Shown one piece after another: positions 16,284-24,727 of a stretch of 49,197 nt of DNA; within the stretch, counting starts at the first letter, position 1, and every line of letters begins with the position of its first letter. A model generated the notes under the pieces. That model worked only from the letters and a program-made list of their open reading frames with translations. It had not been told where the DNA came from and ran no database searches. The stretch is from DATBGS01 sp036557885 (GTDB lineage: Bacteria > Chloroflexota > Ktedonobacteria > Ktedonobacterales > DATBGS01). The stretch covers positions 1 to 49,197 of the forward strand of contig DATBGS010000139.1 in NCBI GenBank assembly GCA_036557885.1, read 5' to 3'. Position numbers and translations under genes: made by a program.

Positions 16284-17654
16284 CTACGCCATGCCTGCAA
16301 AGCGCGTCAGGATGCGCGCTGTGTGCCGCGTGCCCTTCACAAAATCATCCAGGCGGAAGTTTTCGTCCGGGGCGTGCGCCCGGCCACCGGGGTAGCCGAT
16401 GCCCGCCGCGCCCACCGGCACTTTGAGCACCTGCACAAAGGGATACATCGGGCCAGAGCCGCCAATGATGGGCGCCACATTGGGCGCCTTGCCGTAGACC
16501 TCTTCGGCGGCCCTGGCGCAGATGGCAATAAACGGGTCATCGGGGTTGATGCGCGCCGGGTTGCCGCCGCCATGCTGCACAATCTCAATATCGCCAAAGC
16601 CATGCGCATCCAGATGCCTGCGCAGCTTGGCCGCGATGTCGGGCGGGGTCTGGTTGGGCACCAGGCGGAAATCCACCTTGGCCGAGGCTTCGGCGGGCAG
16701 CACCGTCTTGGAGCCTGGCCCTTCGTAGCCGCTGGTCAGGCCGCAGATCGTGCAGGTGGGCACAAAGACCGCCTCGCGGCGCAGTTCCATGCCCGTCAGC
16801 CCCTTGAGGTAGTTCTTGATGCCATAGGTTTCCTTGACCTTCTCTTCCTCAGACGGGAGCCGCGCCAGCATCTGCATATCGCGCTCGCTGGGCGAGAGCA
16901 CATCATCATAAAAGCCATGAATCAGAATGCGCTCGTTGCGGTCCTTGAGCGTGTTCAGCGCCCAGACCAGGCGCCAGGCCGCGTTGGGGAAGATGCTGCC
17001 CGCCATGCCAGAGTGCGCGTCCAGGCTGGCGGTCTTAGCGCGCAGTTCCACATAGCAGATGCCGCGCATGCCCAGGTACATCTCCGGGCGGTCTTCGTAG
17101 TCCAGCCCGCCAAACTCCCAGAGGCAGGCATCGCCCTTGAGCATGTGTTGATGTTTCTCGATAAAAGCGGGCAGGTGGTTGCTGCCAATCTCCTCTTCGC
17201 CCTCGATGATGAACTTGATGCGGCAGGGATATTCCCCGTAGACGGCTTTCAGGGCGTCCAGCGCGGCCAGGCGGCATTGAATATGGCCCTTGTCGTCGCC
17301 GGAGCCACGCGCAAAGAACTTGCCATCGCGGATAGTCGGCTCAAAGGCGGGCGAGGTCCACAGGTCCAGCGGCTCAGCGGGCTGCACATCGTAATGGTTA
17401 TAGAGCAGCATCGTCTTGTTGCTGCGGCCTGGCGCCTCGCCCACCACGACGGGCGAGCCGCCCGTCGGCAGAATCTGCACCGCAAAGCCGCGCTTGCGCA
17501 GCATGCCCGCGACAAGCTCGGCGCATTCTTGAATGCCATATTTTTGCGCGGCCACGCTGGGCTGTCGGCAGAGCGTGGCAAGCTCGTTCAGGCTCTCGTT
17601 GAGGTGGTCGCTGATGTACTGATCAACCTGGGTTTGTTTAGCAGTATCAGACAC
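16284..17654 (-). CDS. M20-family metallopeptidase (dipeptidase / ArgE-DapE type)
   Basis: A 456-residue dinuclear zinc peptidase. The metal ligands and catalytic residues are visible: 'YNHYDVQP' (His87, catalytic Asp89), 'GSGDDKGH' (Asp120, bridging), the general base pair 'EGEEEIGS' (Glu153/Glu154), and a C-terminal 'GGRAHAPDENF' His. A dimerisation 'lid' lies near residues 215-330. Length and the 'DLWTSPAFEPTIRDGKFFARG' stretch fit the M20 dipeptidase group that hydrolyses peptides with free C-termini. The start is GTG 17654, with AGGAG seven nt upstream; the in-frame ATG 17798 would add a low-complexity tail lacking a ribosome site. Monocistronic as far as visible. Confidence 0.9.
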   Translation of the reverse strand: MSDTAKQTQVDQYISDHLNESLNELATLCRQPSVAAQKYGIQECAELVAGMLRKRGFAVQILPTGGSPVVVGEAPGRSNKTMLLYNHYDVQPAEPLDLWTSPAFEPTIRDGKFFARGSGDDKGHIQCRLAALDALKAVYGEYPCRIKFIIEGEEEIGSNHLPAFIEKHQHMLKGDACLWEFGGLDYEDRPEMYLGMRGICYVELRAKTASLDAHSGMAGSIFPNAAWRLVWALNTLKDRNERILIHGFYDDVLSPSERDMQMLARLPSEEEKVKETYGIKNYLKGLTGMELRREAVFVPTCTICGLTSGYEGPGSKTVLPAEASAKVDFRLVPNQTPPDIAAKLRRHLDAHGFGDIEIVQHGGGNPARINPDDPFIAICARAAEEVYGKAPNVAPIIGGSGPMYPFVQVLKVPVGAAGIGYPGGRAHAPDENFRLDDFVKGTRHTARILTRFAGMA

Positions 17655-17914
17655 AGAAACGCTCCTATATTCTAGAATCCGGGGTGGTTTTTGTCCCGCG
17701 TGGGATGGGCTACGGCCATTGTAGCACGCGCAAGAAAAAAGAGACGCAGCGCACCGCCTCCCTGTGGGCAGCTTCACATCCTTGCGGGAACTATTCACGC
17801 GGCAATTTCCTCAAAACAACTGAAAAAAGTGAGCACCTCAGTCGTTGTTAATGGTGAGGGGGCGCGCAAGAGCAGCCAATGCTCACGCCAGTTGATGCAG
17901 AGGAGTAATCGCTT

Positions 17915-18715
17915 ATGTTTTCTCGTTCCAAAACCCCGGCGCGTGCCGCGTGCTGGCTGCTGTTGGGCCTGGCGCTCTTGTTGAGTATCAGCGGGTGCGG
18001 GACTCCACCAGTGAACCAGCAGCAAGCTGTCTCCACGCAGCCGCCCTCGCTCCTGACGGCAAAGATCGTCACGCGCAGCAGCGCATCGGTTCGCGCTGAA
18101 GCGAACCAGCCTGCCACCGCCACTGCCACCTGCAACGCGGGCGAGCAAGTGATTGCTGGCAGTTTCAGCGCCGAGATCTTCGAGGCGGACAGCGTGGGGG
18201 CAAGCTACCCGTCCAGCGACCACGCCTGGACCGTCGTTGCCTCGTCGCCAGCCTCGTTTATCGTTCTTTCCGTTCAGGCATATTGTGTCCCTGCGGATTT
18301 TCCGCTGGGCATCAAGATGGTTCAGGGCACAGGGAAGATCGCCTGTCCCTCTGGGTCAGTGCTGGTCAATGGTGGCTTTCAAGGAGGAGCGGCAACCTCA
18401 AAGCCAGCGGGCAATGGCTGGATGAGCGACAGAACCAGCTATGCACTCTGCGCCACGCGCCATCTGGTGGCTGGCGCGAGCGTTTCCGCCCAGGAGAACC
18501 TGCCCGCAGGCTACGGGGTGGGCGGGAGTGGTGGCGCAGCCTGTGCCCAGGGACAGGTTGCCACTGGCGGCGGCTTCAGCGGCAGCCAGCAGTATCCAAT
18601 GACCTACCTGGGGCCAGGCAAGGACTATGGAGGCTGGGTGATCAGCGGCTACTCCAATGGCAGCATCCCGCAGGTGGCGCCGCTGGTCTGGGCAGTGTGT
18701 AATTCCGTTAGCTAA
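17915..18715 (+). CDS. Secreted lipoprotein with three cysteine-containing modules
   Basis: 266 residues. The N-terminus has a basic start, a hydrophobic stretch and a lipobox 'SISGC', so it is probably lipid-anchored outside the cell. The mature part holds three related modules of about 50-60 residues: each opens with 'C..G..V..G(S/G)F' and closes with a strand ending in Cys ('VQAYCV', 'SYALCATR', 'VWAVCNSV'). Paired disulfides are likely. I do not recognise a named family. AGAGGAGT precedes the ATG. The upstream region (17655-17914) holds no further gene that I can support. Confidence 0.72.
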   Translation: MFSRSKTPARAACWLLLGLALLLSISGCGTPPVNQQQAVSTQPPSLLTAKIVTRSSASVRAEANQPATATATCNAGEQVIAGSFSAEIFEADSVGASYPSSDHAWTVVASSPASFIVLSVQAYCVPADFPLGIKMVQGTGKIACPSGSVLVNGGFQGGAATSKPAGNGWMSDRTSYALCATRHLVAGASVSAQENLPAGYGVGGSGGAACAQGQVATGGGFSGSQQYPMTYLGPGKDYGGWVISGYSNGSIPQVAPLVWAVCNSVS

Positions 18716-18739
18716 CTCTAGCGCTGCTAGTCCTGCCTC

Positions 18740-18769
18740 TTGGCAGAACTGGACACTATATGGTATGCT
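18740..18769 (+). promoter_or_regulatory. Probable promoter of the Mpo1-like gene
   Basis: TTGGCA (18740-18745), 18 nt, TATGCT (18764-18769). A leader of about 65 nt ends in GGGGAGGAG before ATG 18843. Confidence 0.45.
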
Positions 18770-18842
18770 TTAAGCAGGGCAGCAGATAAGAGCGCAATGT
18801 CGCGCCGTCTGCCTGGTTATTATCTTCTATGGGGAGGAGCCA

Positions 18843-19229
18843 ATGAAGGTTCCTGAAATGTTACGCCGACCCGAACTCAAAGCCCCGGTAGCGGTAGATG
18901 GTCTGGAGCCGCTGGCCGAAGGAGCAGAAGAAACCTGGGGCGAATGGACCCGCTGGTATCTGGAGCGCCACAGCAGCCCGCTGAATCGCGCCGCGCACCT
19001 CACAGGATACGCGCTGGTGGTGAGCGCGCTGCCCATCGCGCTGCTGCGCAGGCGTTGGTGGCTGTTCCCGGCCATTGCCGGGGCTGGCCTCGCTACCATC
19101 GCGGCAGGCCACGCCTTTCAGGGGAATATGCCCGCGATGCTTGCCGAGCCACAGCGCTTCTTTGGCAAGCCAATGGCTGCCGTGAGACAGGGCCTCCGTC
19201 TGGCGCCGGGCGAAAGCTCCGCTAATTAA
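18843..19229 (+). CDS. Mpo1-like (DUF962) small membrane protein
   Basis: 128 residues. After a short hydrophilic N-terminus come the family signatures 'YLERHSSPLNRAAHLTGYAL' (His in a conserved H-x(5)-NR-x(2)-H pattern) and 'GHAFQGNMPAML', like the 'GH..fEg..Pal' motif of DUF962/Mpo1. Two hydrophobic helices lie between them. Yeast Mpo1 is an Fe(II)-dependent dioxygenase acting on 2-hydroxy fatty acids, with the conserved histidines as metal ligands. Whether this short bacterial form does the same is inference. GGGGAGGAG precedes the ATG closely. Confidence 0.72.
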   Translation: MKVPEMLRRPELKAPVAVDGLEPLAEGAEETWGEWTRWYLERHSSPLNRAAHLTGYALVVSALPIALLRRRWWLFPAIAGAGLATIAAGHAFQGNMPAMLAEPQRFFGKPMAAVRQGLRLAPGESSAN

Positions 19230-19380
19230 CTATTTCCTCCACCGGGAGGCGTAGGCGCCCGCCTCACATGCCTCCCGCGTGCGCTCTTGCGCGCTGCGCA
19301 CATCGCCTCGGCCAGCCAGACCCGATCAGCCCCTTGCCAGCACCTCTCCCGCACCATAGAATAGACGCCATACGCTACTT

Positions 19381-19425
19381 GTACCACCGGCATCCTGTCG
19401 GCCTGCCCCTGCACAAGGGGCGAAC
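19381..19425. repeat. Half-copy of the dispersed palindromic repeat
   Basis: GTACCACCGGCATCCTGTCG, then GCCTGCCCCTG and a CAAGGGGCG segment. The first part matches the right arm of the element in the acyltransferase gene (5646-5661). The second part resembles the CCTGCCCCTG/GAGGGG end of the element at 38022-38121. It lies in the leader of the MBL-fold gene. Confidence 0.55.
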
Positions 19426-19459
19426 ACCGCGCGCCAATCGCGCAGAAACGGGGGAGCGC

Positions 19460-20419
19460 ATGCCAAACTGGGCCTATACCAAAGGACTCCATGATCTGGG
19501 CAACTCAGTCTATGCCTATCTGCAACCCGATGGCACATGGGGCTGGAGCAACGCTGGCCTCATCAGCGACAGCGGCACCTCGCTGCTGATTGACACGCTC
19601 TTTGATCTGCATCTGACTGAGGAGATGCTGGCAACCATGCGCAAGGCCGTGCCCGCCGCAGCGCAGGTTGATCTGGTCGTCAATACCCACGCCAACGGCG
19701 ACCACTGCTATGGCAACCAGTTGGTTGCCAACGCCAAAATCATCGCCTCGCAGCGCACTGCCGACGAGATGCAGCATGGCACCCAGCCGGAGGTCATGGC
19801 GCTGTTGATGAAGCAGGCGCCCATGATGGGCACGGCGGGCGCGTATTTCCTGCACGCCTTCAGCCGCTTCAATTTTGAGGGCATCAGCGTCACGCTGCCC
19901 AAGGAGACATTTGAGGGCGAACTGACCCTGAGCGTCGGCAGCAAGCCGGTGCATCTGCTGGAGGTTGGCCCGGCGCATACCCAGGGCGATACGATGGTGC
20001 ATCTGCCGGATGAGAAGGTCATCTTTACCGGCGATATCCTCTTTATCGGCGGGCATCCCATCGTCTGGGCCGGGCCGGTGAGCAACTGGCTGCGCGCGTG
20101 TGATCGCATCCTGGCGCTGGATGTAGACGTGATTGTGCCGGGACACGGCCCCATCACCGACAAACACGGCGTGACAGAAATCAAGGGCTACCTGGAATAT
20201 GTCTATGGAGAGGCGCGCAAGCGCTACGACGCGGGCATGTCCGCTGCCGAGGCCGCCAGAGATATTCCGATGGACCGCTACGCCACCTGGACCGATGGCG
20301 AGCGCATCGCCGTCAACATCGCCACCTGTTACCGCGAGTTTAGCGGCGAACAGGAAGCGCCAAACGCGCTGGCGCTCTTTGCGATGATGGGCGCACTGCT
20401 GGAGGAGCGCAAAGCCTAG
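19460..20419 (+). CDS. Metallo-beta-lactamase-fold hydrolase with variant zinc motif
   Basis: A 319-residue protein. The canonical HxHxDH motif reads H77-A-N79-G-D81-H82 ('NTHANGDHCYGN'), so the second His is Asn. Other ligands look intact: 'GPAHTQGDTMVHLP' (His), 'IFTGDILFIGGHP' (Asp) and 'VIVPGHGPITDKHG' (His). MBL-fold enzymes of this shape hydrolyse thioesters, lactones or phosphoesters; the substrate is not evident. The in-frame extension to 19268 is low-complexity and crosses a repeat element, so ATG 19460, with GGGGGAG upstream, is preferred. It is probably a single-gene unit, ended by the hairpin at 20472-20505. Confidence 0.86.
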   Translation: MPNWAYTKGLHDLGNSVYAYLQPDGTWGWSNAGLISDSGTSLLIDTLFDLHLTEEMLATMRKAVPAAAQVDLVVNTHANGDHCYGNQLVANAKIIASQRTADEMQHGTQPEVMALLMKQAPMMGTAGAYFLHAFSRFNFEGISVTLPKETFEGELTLSVGSKPVHLLEVGPAHTQGDTMVHLPDEKVIFTGDILFIGGHPIVWAGPVSNWLRACDRILALDVDVIVPGHGPITDKHGVTEIKGYLEYVYGEARKRYDAGMSAAEAARDIPMDRYATWTDGERIAVNIATCYREFSGEQEAPNALALFAMMGALLEERKA

Positions 20420-20471
20420 CGCCAGACCCTTTCTTCTTTCTTCGTGTTTTCCCTGCGTGCAACCTCTTGCT

Positions 20472-20505
20472 GCCCGCGCTTTTTCTCAGCAGAAAAAGCG
20501 CGGGC
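20472..20505. terminator. Perfect 15-bp hairpin after the MBL-fold gene
   Basis: Arms GCCCGCGCTTTTTCT (20472-20486) and AGAAAAAGCGCGGGC (20491-20505) with loop CAGC. The upper stem is A/T-rich and the base GC-rich. No T-tract follows, so it could instead be a processing or mRNA-end structure. Confidence 0.55.
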
Positions 20506-20541
20506 AATAGCGCTTGCTTATTTTTGTTCGCATTAAGGCGG

Positions 20542-20547
20542 TATAAT
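20542..20547 (+). promoter_or_regulatory. -10 box upstream of the small charged protein
   Basis: Perfect TATAAT at 20542-20547 in AT-rich DNA. No convincing -35 at 16-18 nt. The leader of about 65 nt ends in GAGGAAAGGGG before ATG 20620. Confidence 0.45.
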
Positions 20548-20619
20548 ATTGAGGGTGGGTGAAGAGGCAACATCAGGAAGGCACCTTTTTCAATCAAAGA
20601 GAGGAAAGGGGCAAAAAAC

Positions 20620-20961
20620 ATGAATGCCTATGAACAATTAGTGGCTATTCGTGATCGGCTGGAGCAGCTTGGCGCCCATGAAGACTCGATCTCTATGGTG
20701 AACCGGCTGATCAAGCGCACCGAGCCGGAGCGCGAGAGCCAGACCAATGTTCCACAGAGCATGCTGCTTCGGCATATGCTGCGCCAGCGCGAAGTGCTTG
20801 ATAACTACAGCATTTATAATGATCTTCAAGAATTAGTCAGCGAAAATGAGGACCGGCGCGGCGAGGAGCGCTCGGAACTGGACGAAGAGGAACATCGCCC
20901 CAGGCCGCACTCCTACTATCGCCAGCAAAAGATGAAAGAGCGCGAAAAAAACTCTAAGTAG
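20620..20961 (+). CDS. Small charged hypothetical protein
   Basis: 113 residues, highly charged and helical, with no membrane segment or signal. The N-terminal half is amphipathic ('YEQLVAIRDRLEQLGAHED'). The C-terminal third alternates acidic ('ERSELDEEE') and basic ('RQQKMKEREKNSK') runs. A good ribosome site (GAGGAAAGGGG) and a TATAAT box support it as a real gene. I do not recognise the family. Its last 8 bp overlap the stop of the convergent membrane-protein gene. Confidence 0.65.
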   Translation: MNAYEQLVAIRDRLEQLGAHEDSISMVNRLIKRTEPERESQTNVPQSMLLRHMLRQREVLDNYSIYNDLQELVSENEDRRGEERSELDEEEHRPRPHSYYRQQKMKEREKNSK

Positions 20962-22057
20962 CCACCCGCCTGATCTTGAGCAGATGCCTGGTCCAGTCTG
21001 CCGCTTCGTAGAGGTCTTCGCCCAGGGTGGGCAAATTGGAGCGATCAAGGTCGTCGTACCACGCGAGAAAGGCCCAGGCATCTCCGGGGAAGTTTTTCAC
21101 CGAGTTAATGGCGCGCGTGATCAGCACTGGCTCGTCTTGCACCTGCCCAATACGCATCAGCAGGAACCAGCGGTAATGGCGCAGGTGCGGCGGGAGCGGC
21201 CAGCGCCCGGCGCGCAAGATAGCCTCTTTTGCTGCCCTGGCCTGCTCCACCCCCAGCAGCGCCAGCCCAAGATTCAGATGCACCGTTCCTCTGGCGCCAC
21301 GCGGCGCCAATTCATCCGCCCGCGCCAGCGCCGAAGCCGCCCGCTCCCACTGCTCGTTTTCCAGCGCCACCGCGCCCAGCGCCGCCCATCCGCCCCAGGC
21401 ATCGGGGAAACGCGCTGTCATGTGTTTCAACAAGCTCCAGCCTTCCTCCAGACGCCCTTGCAGCAGCAGCAACTCTGCCAGCAGCAGAGGAGGCGCTGCC
21501 GCCTCTGGATGTGCCTGCATTGCCAGGCGCAGGCGTCGCTCGATCCAAGGCCAATCCCGGCGGTTGCCACGCTCTAACAGAAAGCGCTCTATCGCTGGCT
21601 CATGCAGCAGCCACATCTTGCACGCTGGCGCCGCAGCCGCCAGAAGCAGCATTAGCAGCAGCCCCAGCAGCGCGACGCTATGCCCATCTGGGGTAAGCCA
21701 GGCATCCAGCAGTTGCGCCACCACGCGCACGCACAGCACCAGACCCAACCCCATGCCCAGCGCGATGAGATACACCACGATATTGCGGTGATCGCGCGAG
21801 GCCAGGCCAAAGAGCAGGTCCATCAACAGCATCCAGACATCGGCCAGGAGAATCAGCAGCAGCGTCACGTTCAACAACTGCACGGGAGCAGCGGAGTCAT
21901 GCCCTGGGCCAAAGGCAGGCCAGAGCAGAATCAGCGGGGGCAGCAGCAAGACCGCCGCGCCAAAGCGCAGCCACAGAAGCAGCTTTTTTGGCGCCTGTCT
22001 CACCCAGAATATCTGCCCGTTTTGCTCCAGAGGCGGCAGAGCACGCCCAGCAAACAT
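20954..22057 (-). CDS. Membrane protein with TPR-like C-terminal domain
   Basis: 367 residues. Four TM helices (about 30-145) precede a cytoplasmic helical domain (about 155-367) built of TPR-like repeats: 'PLLLAELLLLQGRLEEGWSLLKHM', 'GWAALGAVALENEQWERAASALARAD' and 'NLGLALLGVEQARAAKEAILRAG'. A scaffold or assembly role is likely but the partner is unknown. I prefer ATG 22057, with GAGG seven nt upstream. ATG 22123 is in frame and longer but lacks a ribosome site and overlaps another ORF (22089-22499) that has strong codon bias. Confidence 0.68.
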   Translation of the reverse strand: MFAGRALPPLEQNGQIFWVRQAPKKLLLWLRFGAAVLLLPPLILLWPAFGPGHDSAAPVQLLNVTLLLILLADVWMLLMDLLFGLASRDHRNIVVYLIALGMGLGLVLCVRVVAQLLDAWLTPDGHSVALLGLLLMLLLAAAAPACKMWLLHEPAIERFLLERGNRRDWPWIERRLRLAMQAHPEAAAPPLLLAELLLLQGRLEEGWSLLKHMTARFPDAWGGWAALGAVALENEQWERAASALARADELAPRGARGTVHLNLGLALLGVEQARAAKEAILRAGRWPLPPHLRHYRWFLLMRIGQVQDEPVLITRAINSVKNFPGDAWAFLAWYDDLDRSNLPTLGEDLYEAADWTRHLLKIRRVAT

Positions 22058-22088
22058 CGCCAGACCTCTTCCATCCACAAATGCTTCT

Positions 22089-22499
22089 TCAATTAGAACG
22101 AGCGAGAGCCTTGCCTGTCTCATTGCTTGGAGATGAGTTTCGGATGTCCATCACTCTGCGAGATACGCCTCCAATATAGGGAGCCACTGCGCCTAAGATA
22201 GGGACCGTTCCCGATGTGGCCGCAGCCAGCCAGTGGGTATCCTTGAGAGGAGTGATGTACAGGCGCTGCTCCTCCTGGAACAGCCTGCTCCCGACCCGGC
22301 AGTAGATCACGGTCTGGAGCGCCAGGGGCTTTCCGCTGAGGAGATGCGTGTGAGATTGTGGCCGCGAGCAGCGTAATTCCAGTAAGAAATCATTCTCTGG
22401 TGCACTGTCCGTCTCATGGTGAGAAGAAAGAGCGATGAAACAGCTTGTCCCCTCCAGCAGCCTGTTACTGCTCTGCGTATTTATGCTGGCTGGCTGCAC
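22089..22499 (-). CDS. Possible small gene or gene remnant upstream of the TPR membrane protein
   Basis: From about 22340 down to 22089 the minus-strand frame shows third positions rich in C and G and a protein-like product ('TVIYCRVGSRLFQEEQRLYI', then 'THWLAAATSGTVPILGAVAP'). The only ATG, at 22499, would overlap the divergent WD40 lipoprotein by 65 bp. The internal GTG near 22310 has no ribosome site, so the start is unresolved. It ends 31 nt before the preferred start of the membrane gene, as an operon partner would. It may be a truncated 5'-deleted gene. I know no family for it. Confidence 0.3.
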   Translation of the reverse strand: MQPASINTQSSNRLLEGTSCFIALSSHHETDSAPENDFLLELRCSRPQSHTHLLSGKPLALQTVIYCRVGSRLFQEEQRLYITPLKDTHWLAAATSGTVPILGAVAPYIGGVSRRVMDIRNSSPSNETGKALARSN

Positions 22500-23484
22500 T
22501 GGAAATCAGTTTGCCGGGCAGCCGCCAACACTTGTTTTCCCCCCGCCAGCAACGGCTTCGCCTTCCAGCAAAGCACCAGGAGCAGTCCTGGCTACCTATA
22601 AAGGCCACACGAACCTGCCAGTAACCATTGCCTGGTCACCAGATGGACAGAAAATTGTCTCCGGTGGCTATGATGGAACAGCCCAGGTCTGGGAGGCGGC
22701 AACAGGCGCACATCTGCTCACCTATAAAGTGCAAGAAGGCGCGGTGGCCTGCCTCGCCTGGTCGCCAGACGGCACCCGTATTGCCTCTGGCAGCGGCGGC
22801 GATTTTACCTCAGATAGCACCGTGCAGATTTGGGACAGCCGAACGGGGGCAACCTTGCTGCTATACCGAGGGCACAAGATCGGTGTGAATGCGGTAGCCT
22901 GGTCCCCTGATGGCAGGCGCGTCGTCTCGGCTGGCTTTGATCAGACCGTGCAGGTCTGGGATGCCGCAACGGGAAAGCTCCTGCTGACATATCGTGGGCA
23001 TATCGGGGCCATTTATACAGCAGGCTGGTCGCCTGATGGCAAACGCATTGCCACAGCGGGTCAGGATGGAACTGTGCAGATATGGGACGCAACCACTGGA
23101 AAGACGCTGCTCACCTACAGGCAGGCAGAGGGCGTGGTGCAGAAGCTGGCCTGGTCGTCAGATGGGCAGCGTATCGCATCAACCAGTGGCAATTCCACAA
23201 TACAGGTGTGGGAAAGTGCCAACGGCAAGACCCTTCTCACCTATCGCGGACATACCGGCAATGTACGCAGCCTGGCCTGGTCGCCCGATGGTCGCAAGAT
23301 TGCCTCAGCCAGCGCTGGCCTGGATGACAATAGTGTGCAGGTCTGGGAAGCTGCCACTGGAAAACTACTCTTTTCCTTCCAACATAACGATATTGGAGCA
23401 GCAGATGTGGCGTGGTCGCCTGATGGCCGCTGGATCGCCTCAGCCAATGTAGACAAAACGGTACAGGTCTGGCTAGCACCGTAA
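22435..23484 (+). CDS. WD40-repeat lipoprotein (first of four tandem paralogues)
   Basis: 349 residues. The signal peptide ends in a 'MLAGC' lipobox, so the protein should be lipid-anchored outside the membrane. A short Pro/Ser linker is followed by seven WD40 repeats, each with the pattern 'AWSPDG..IAS(G/A)' and ending 'VQ(V/I)W(D/E)..TGK.LLTY.GH'. Seven blades make a complete propeller. No enzyme domain is fused, so a binding or scaffold role is expected. It is the most diverged of the four tandem copies and lacks the leader shared by the other three. A weak AG-rich ribosome site precedes the ATG. Confidence 0.88.
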   Translation: MKQLVPSSSLLLLCVFMLAGCTGNQFAGQPPTLVFPPPATASPSSKAPGAVLATYKGHTNLPVTIAWSPDGQKIVSGGYDGTAQVWEAATGAHLLTYKVQEGAVACLAWSPDGTRIASGSGGDFTSDSTVQIWDSRTGATLLLYRGHKIGVNAVAWSPDGRRVVSAGFDQTVQVWDAATGKLLLTYRGHIGAIYTAGWSPDGKRIATAGQDGTVQIWDATTGKTLLTYRQAEGVVQKLAWSSDGQRIASTSGNSTIQVWESANGKTLLTYRGHTGNVRSLAWSPDGRKIASASAGLDDNSVQVWEAATGKLLFSFQHNDIGAADVAWSPDGRWIASANVDKTVQVWLAP

Positions 23485-23550
23485 GGTCTTGGATTGACCA
23501 CCCTTTACATTTTTGTTGATGCAAAAACTCTCCTTCAGCAAGGAGTATCA

Positions 23551-24660
23551 ATGAAACGTTTTATTTTCTCTAGCAGTTTCTTCCTGGCATGCTTGTTTCT
23601 CCTGGCCGGTTGCGATACGGCGATCTCACCACCATCCCCTGTCTTGCCAAAAGCGACGGCTTCAGCCGGGGCAAACAGTGGAGTCGGAACCATTCTGGTG
23701 ACCTATCATGGGCACCAGAGCCAGGTCGAGGTCAACGCCATTGCCTGGTCGCCCGATAGCACGCGCATTGCTTCGGGTGGGGCTGATGGCGTGCAGATTT
23801 GGGACGCCGCCACAGGGAATCAACTGCTTGCAATCACCAACGGGGATCATCTTCTTTTTCAGCGGCTCTCTGTGAACGCGCTGGCCTGGTCGCCCGATGG
23901 CAAACGCCTGGTGATTGGCGGGAGCTTTGGATTTGGTACCGTCAGTGGGCAGACGGTGAATGAATCGTCAAGCGGCATTGGGGTGTGGGATACGACCACT
24001 GGCAAGACCGTGCTGGATTCCTTCGACGCGAACGACGAGTTCAAGGCAGTCGCCTGGTCGCCTGATGGCAAGCGCATTGCCGGGAGCGGGACCGAGAACA
24101 CCGTGCGGGTCTGGGACGCCGCAACGGGCAAAACCCTCCAGACCTATAAAGGGCATACCAACACCGTTGCGAGCCTGGCCTGGTCGCCCGATAGCACCAG
24201 CATCGCCTCGGCCAGTTTTGATGACACCGTGCAGATCTGGAACGCGACGACCGGCAAAACGCTGCTCACCTACAAAGGTCACACGCAGTCGGTGGAGGCC
24301 GTAGCCTGGTCGCCCGATGGCAAGTACCTCGCTTCTGGCGGGGCAGATCTGCTGGTGCAGGTCTGGGACGCCACCACCGGAACGACGATTCTCACCTACA
24401 AAGGGCATTCTGGCGAGATTCGTCTCATCGCCTGGTCCCCAGATGGGAAGCGGGTTGTCTCCGGCAGCGTCGGTACAGCGGGCGCTCCGGCTGATGAGCC
24501 TATCCAGGTGTGGGACGCGCTTACCGGCGCCAACGCCTATGTCTTCTCCGAGCACTCTGGAAATGCTATCGCCCTGGCCTGGTCGCCCGATGGTACGCGC
24601 ATCGCCTCAGCCCTCAACCTCTCCCCGCGAACGAACCTGGTAGAGGTCTGGCAGGCGTAG
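23551..24660 (+). CDS. WD40-repeat lipoprotein (second tandem paralogue)
   Basis: 369 residues with start ATG 23551 after AAGGAG; the in-frame ATG 23494 lies in the leader. The 'LLAGC' lipobox is at residues 17-21. The seven WD40 repeats resemble those of its neighbours, with two insert-bearing blades: one after blade 2 ('GGSFGFGTVSGQTVNESSSG') and one in blade 6 ('VGTAGAPADEP'). Some blades read 'SPDS' instead of 'SPDG'. It follows the first copy with a 66-nt gap. The leader gcaaaaactc...cttcagcaaggag is shared with copies 3 and 4. Confidence 0.88.
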   Translation: MKRFIFSSSFFLACLFLLAGCDTAISPPSPVLPKATASAGANSGVGTILVTYHGHQSQVEVNAIAWSPDSTRIASGGADGVQIWDAATGNQLLAITNGDHLLFQRLSVNALAWSPDGKRLVIGGSFGFGTVSGQTVNESSSGIGVWDTTTGKTVLDSFDANDEFKAVAWSPDGKRIAGSGTENTVRVWDAATGKTLQTYKGHTNTVASLAWSPDSTSIASASFDDTVQIWNATTGKTLLTYKGHTQSVEAVAWSPDGKYLASGGADLLVQVWDATTGTTILTYKGHSGEIRLIAWSPDGKRVVSGSVGTAGAPADEPIQVWDALTGANAYVFSEHSGNAIALAWSPDGTRIASALNLSPRTNLVEVWQA

Positions 24661-24727
24661 TACGTCCTTGATAGCTGCCCTTGGCATTGTTACCGATGCA
24701 AAAACTAGCCTTCAGCGAGGAACGCCA

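Noticed and set aside
16323..17675. 450-codon plus-strand ORF opposite the M20 peptidase
   Set aside because: Its frame mirrors the codon bias of the M20 gene, which carries all metal and catalytic motifs. The plus-strand product has none.
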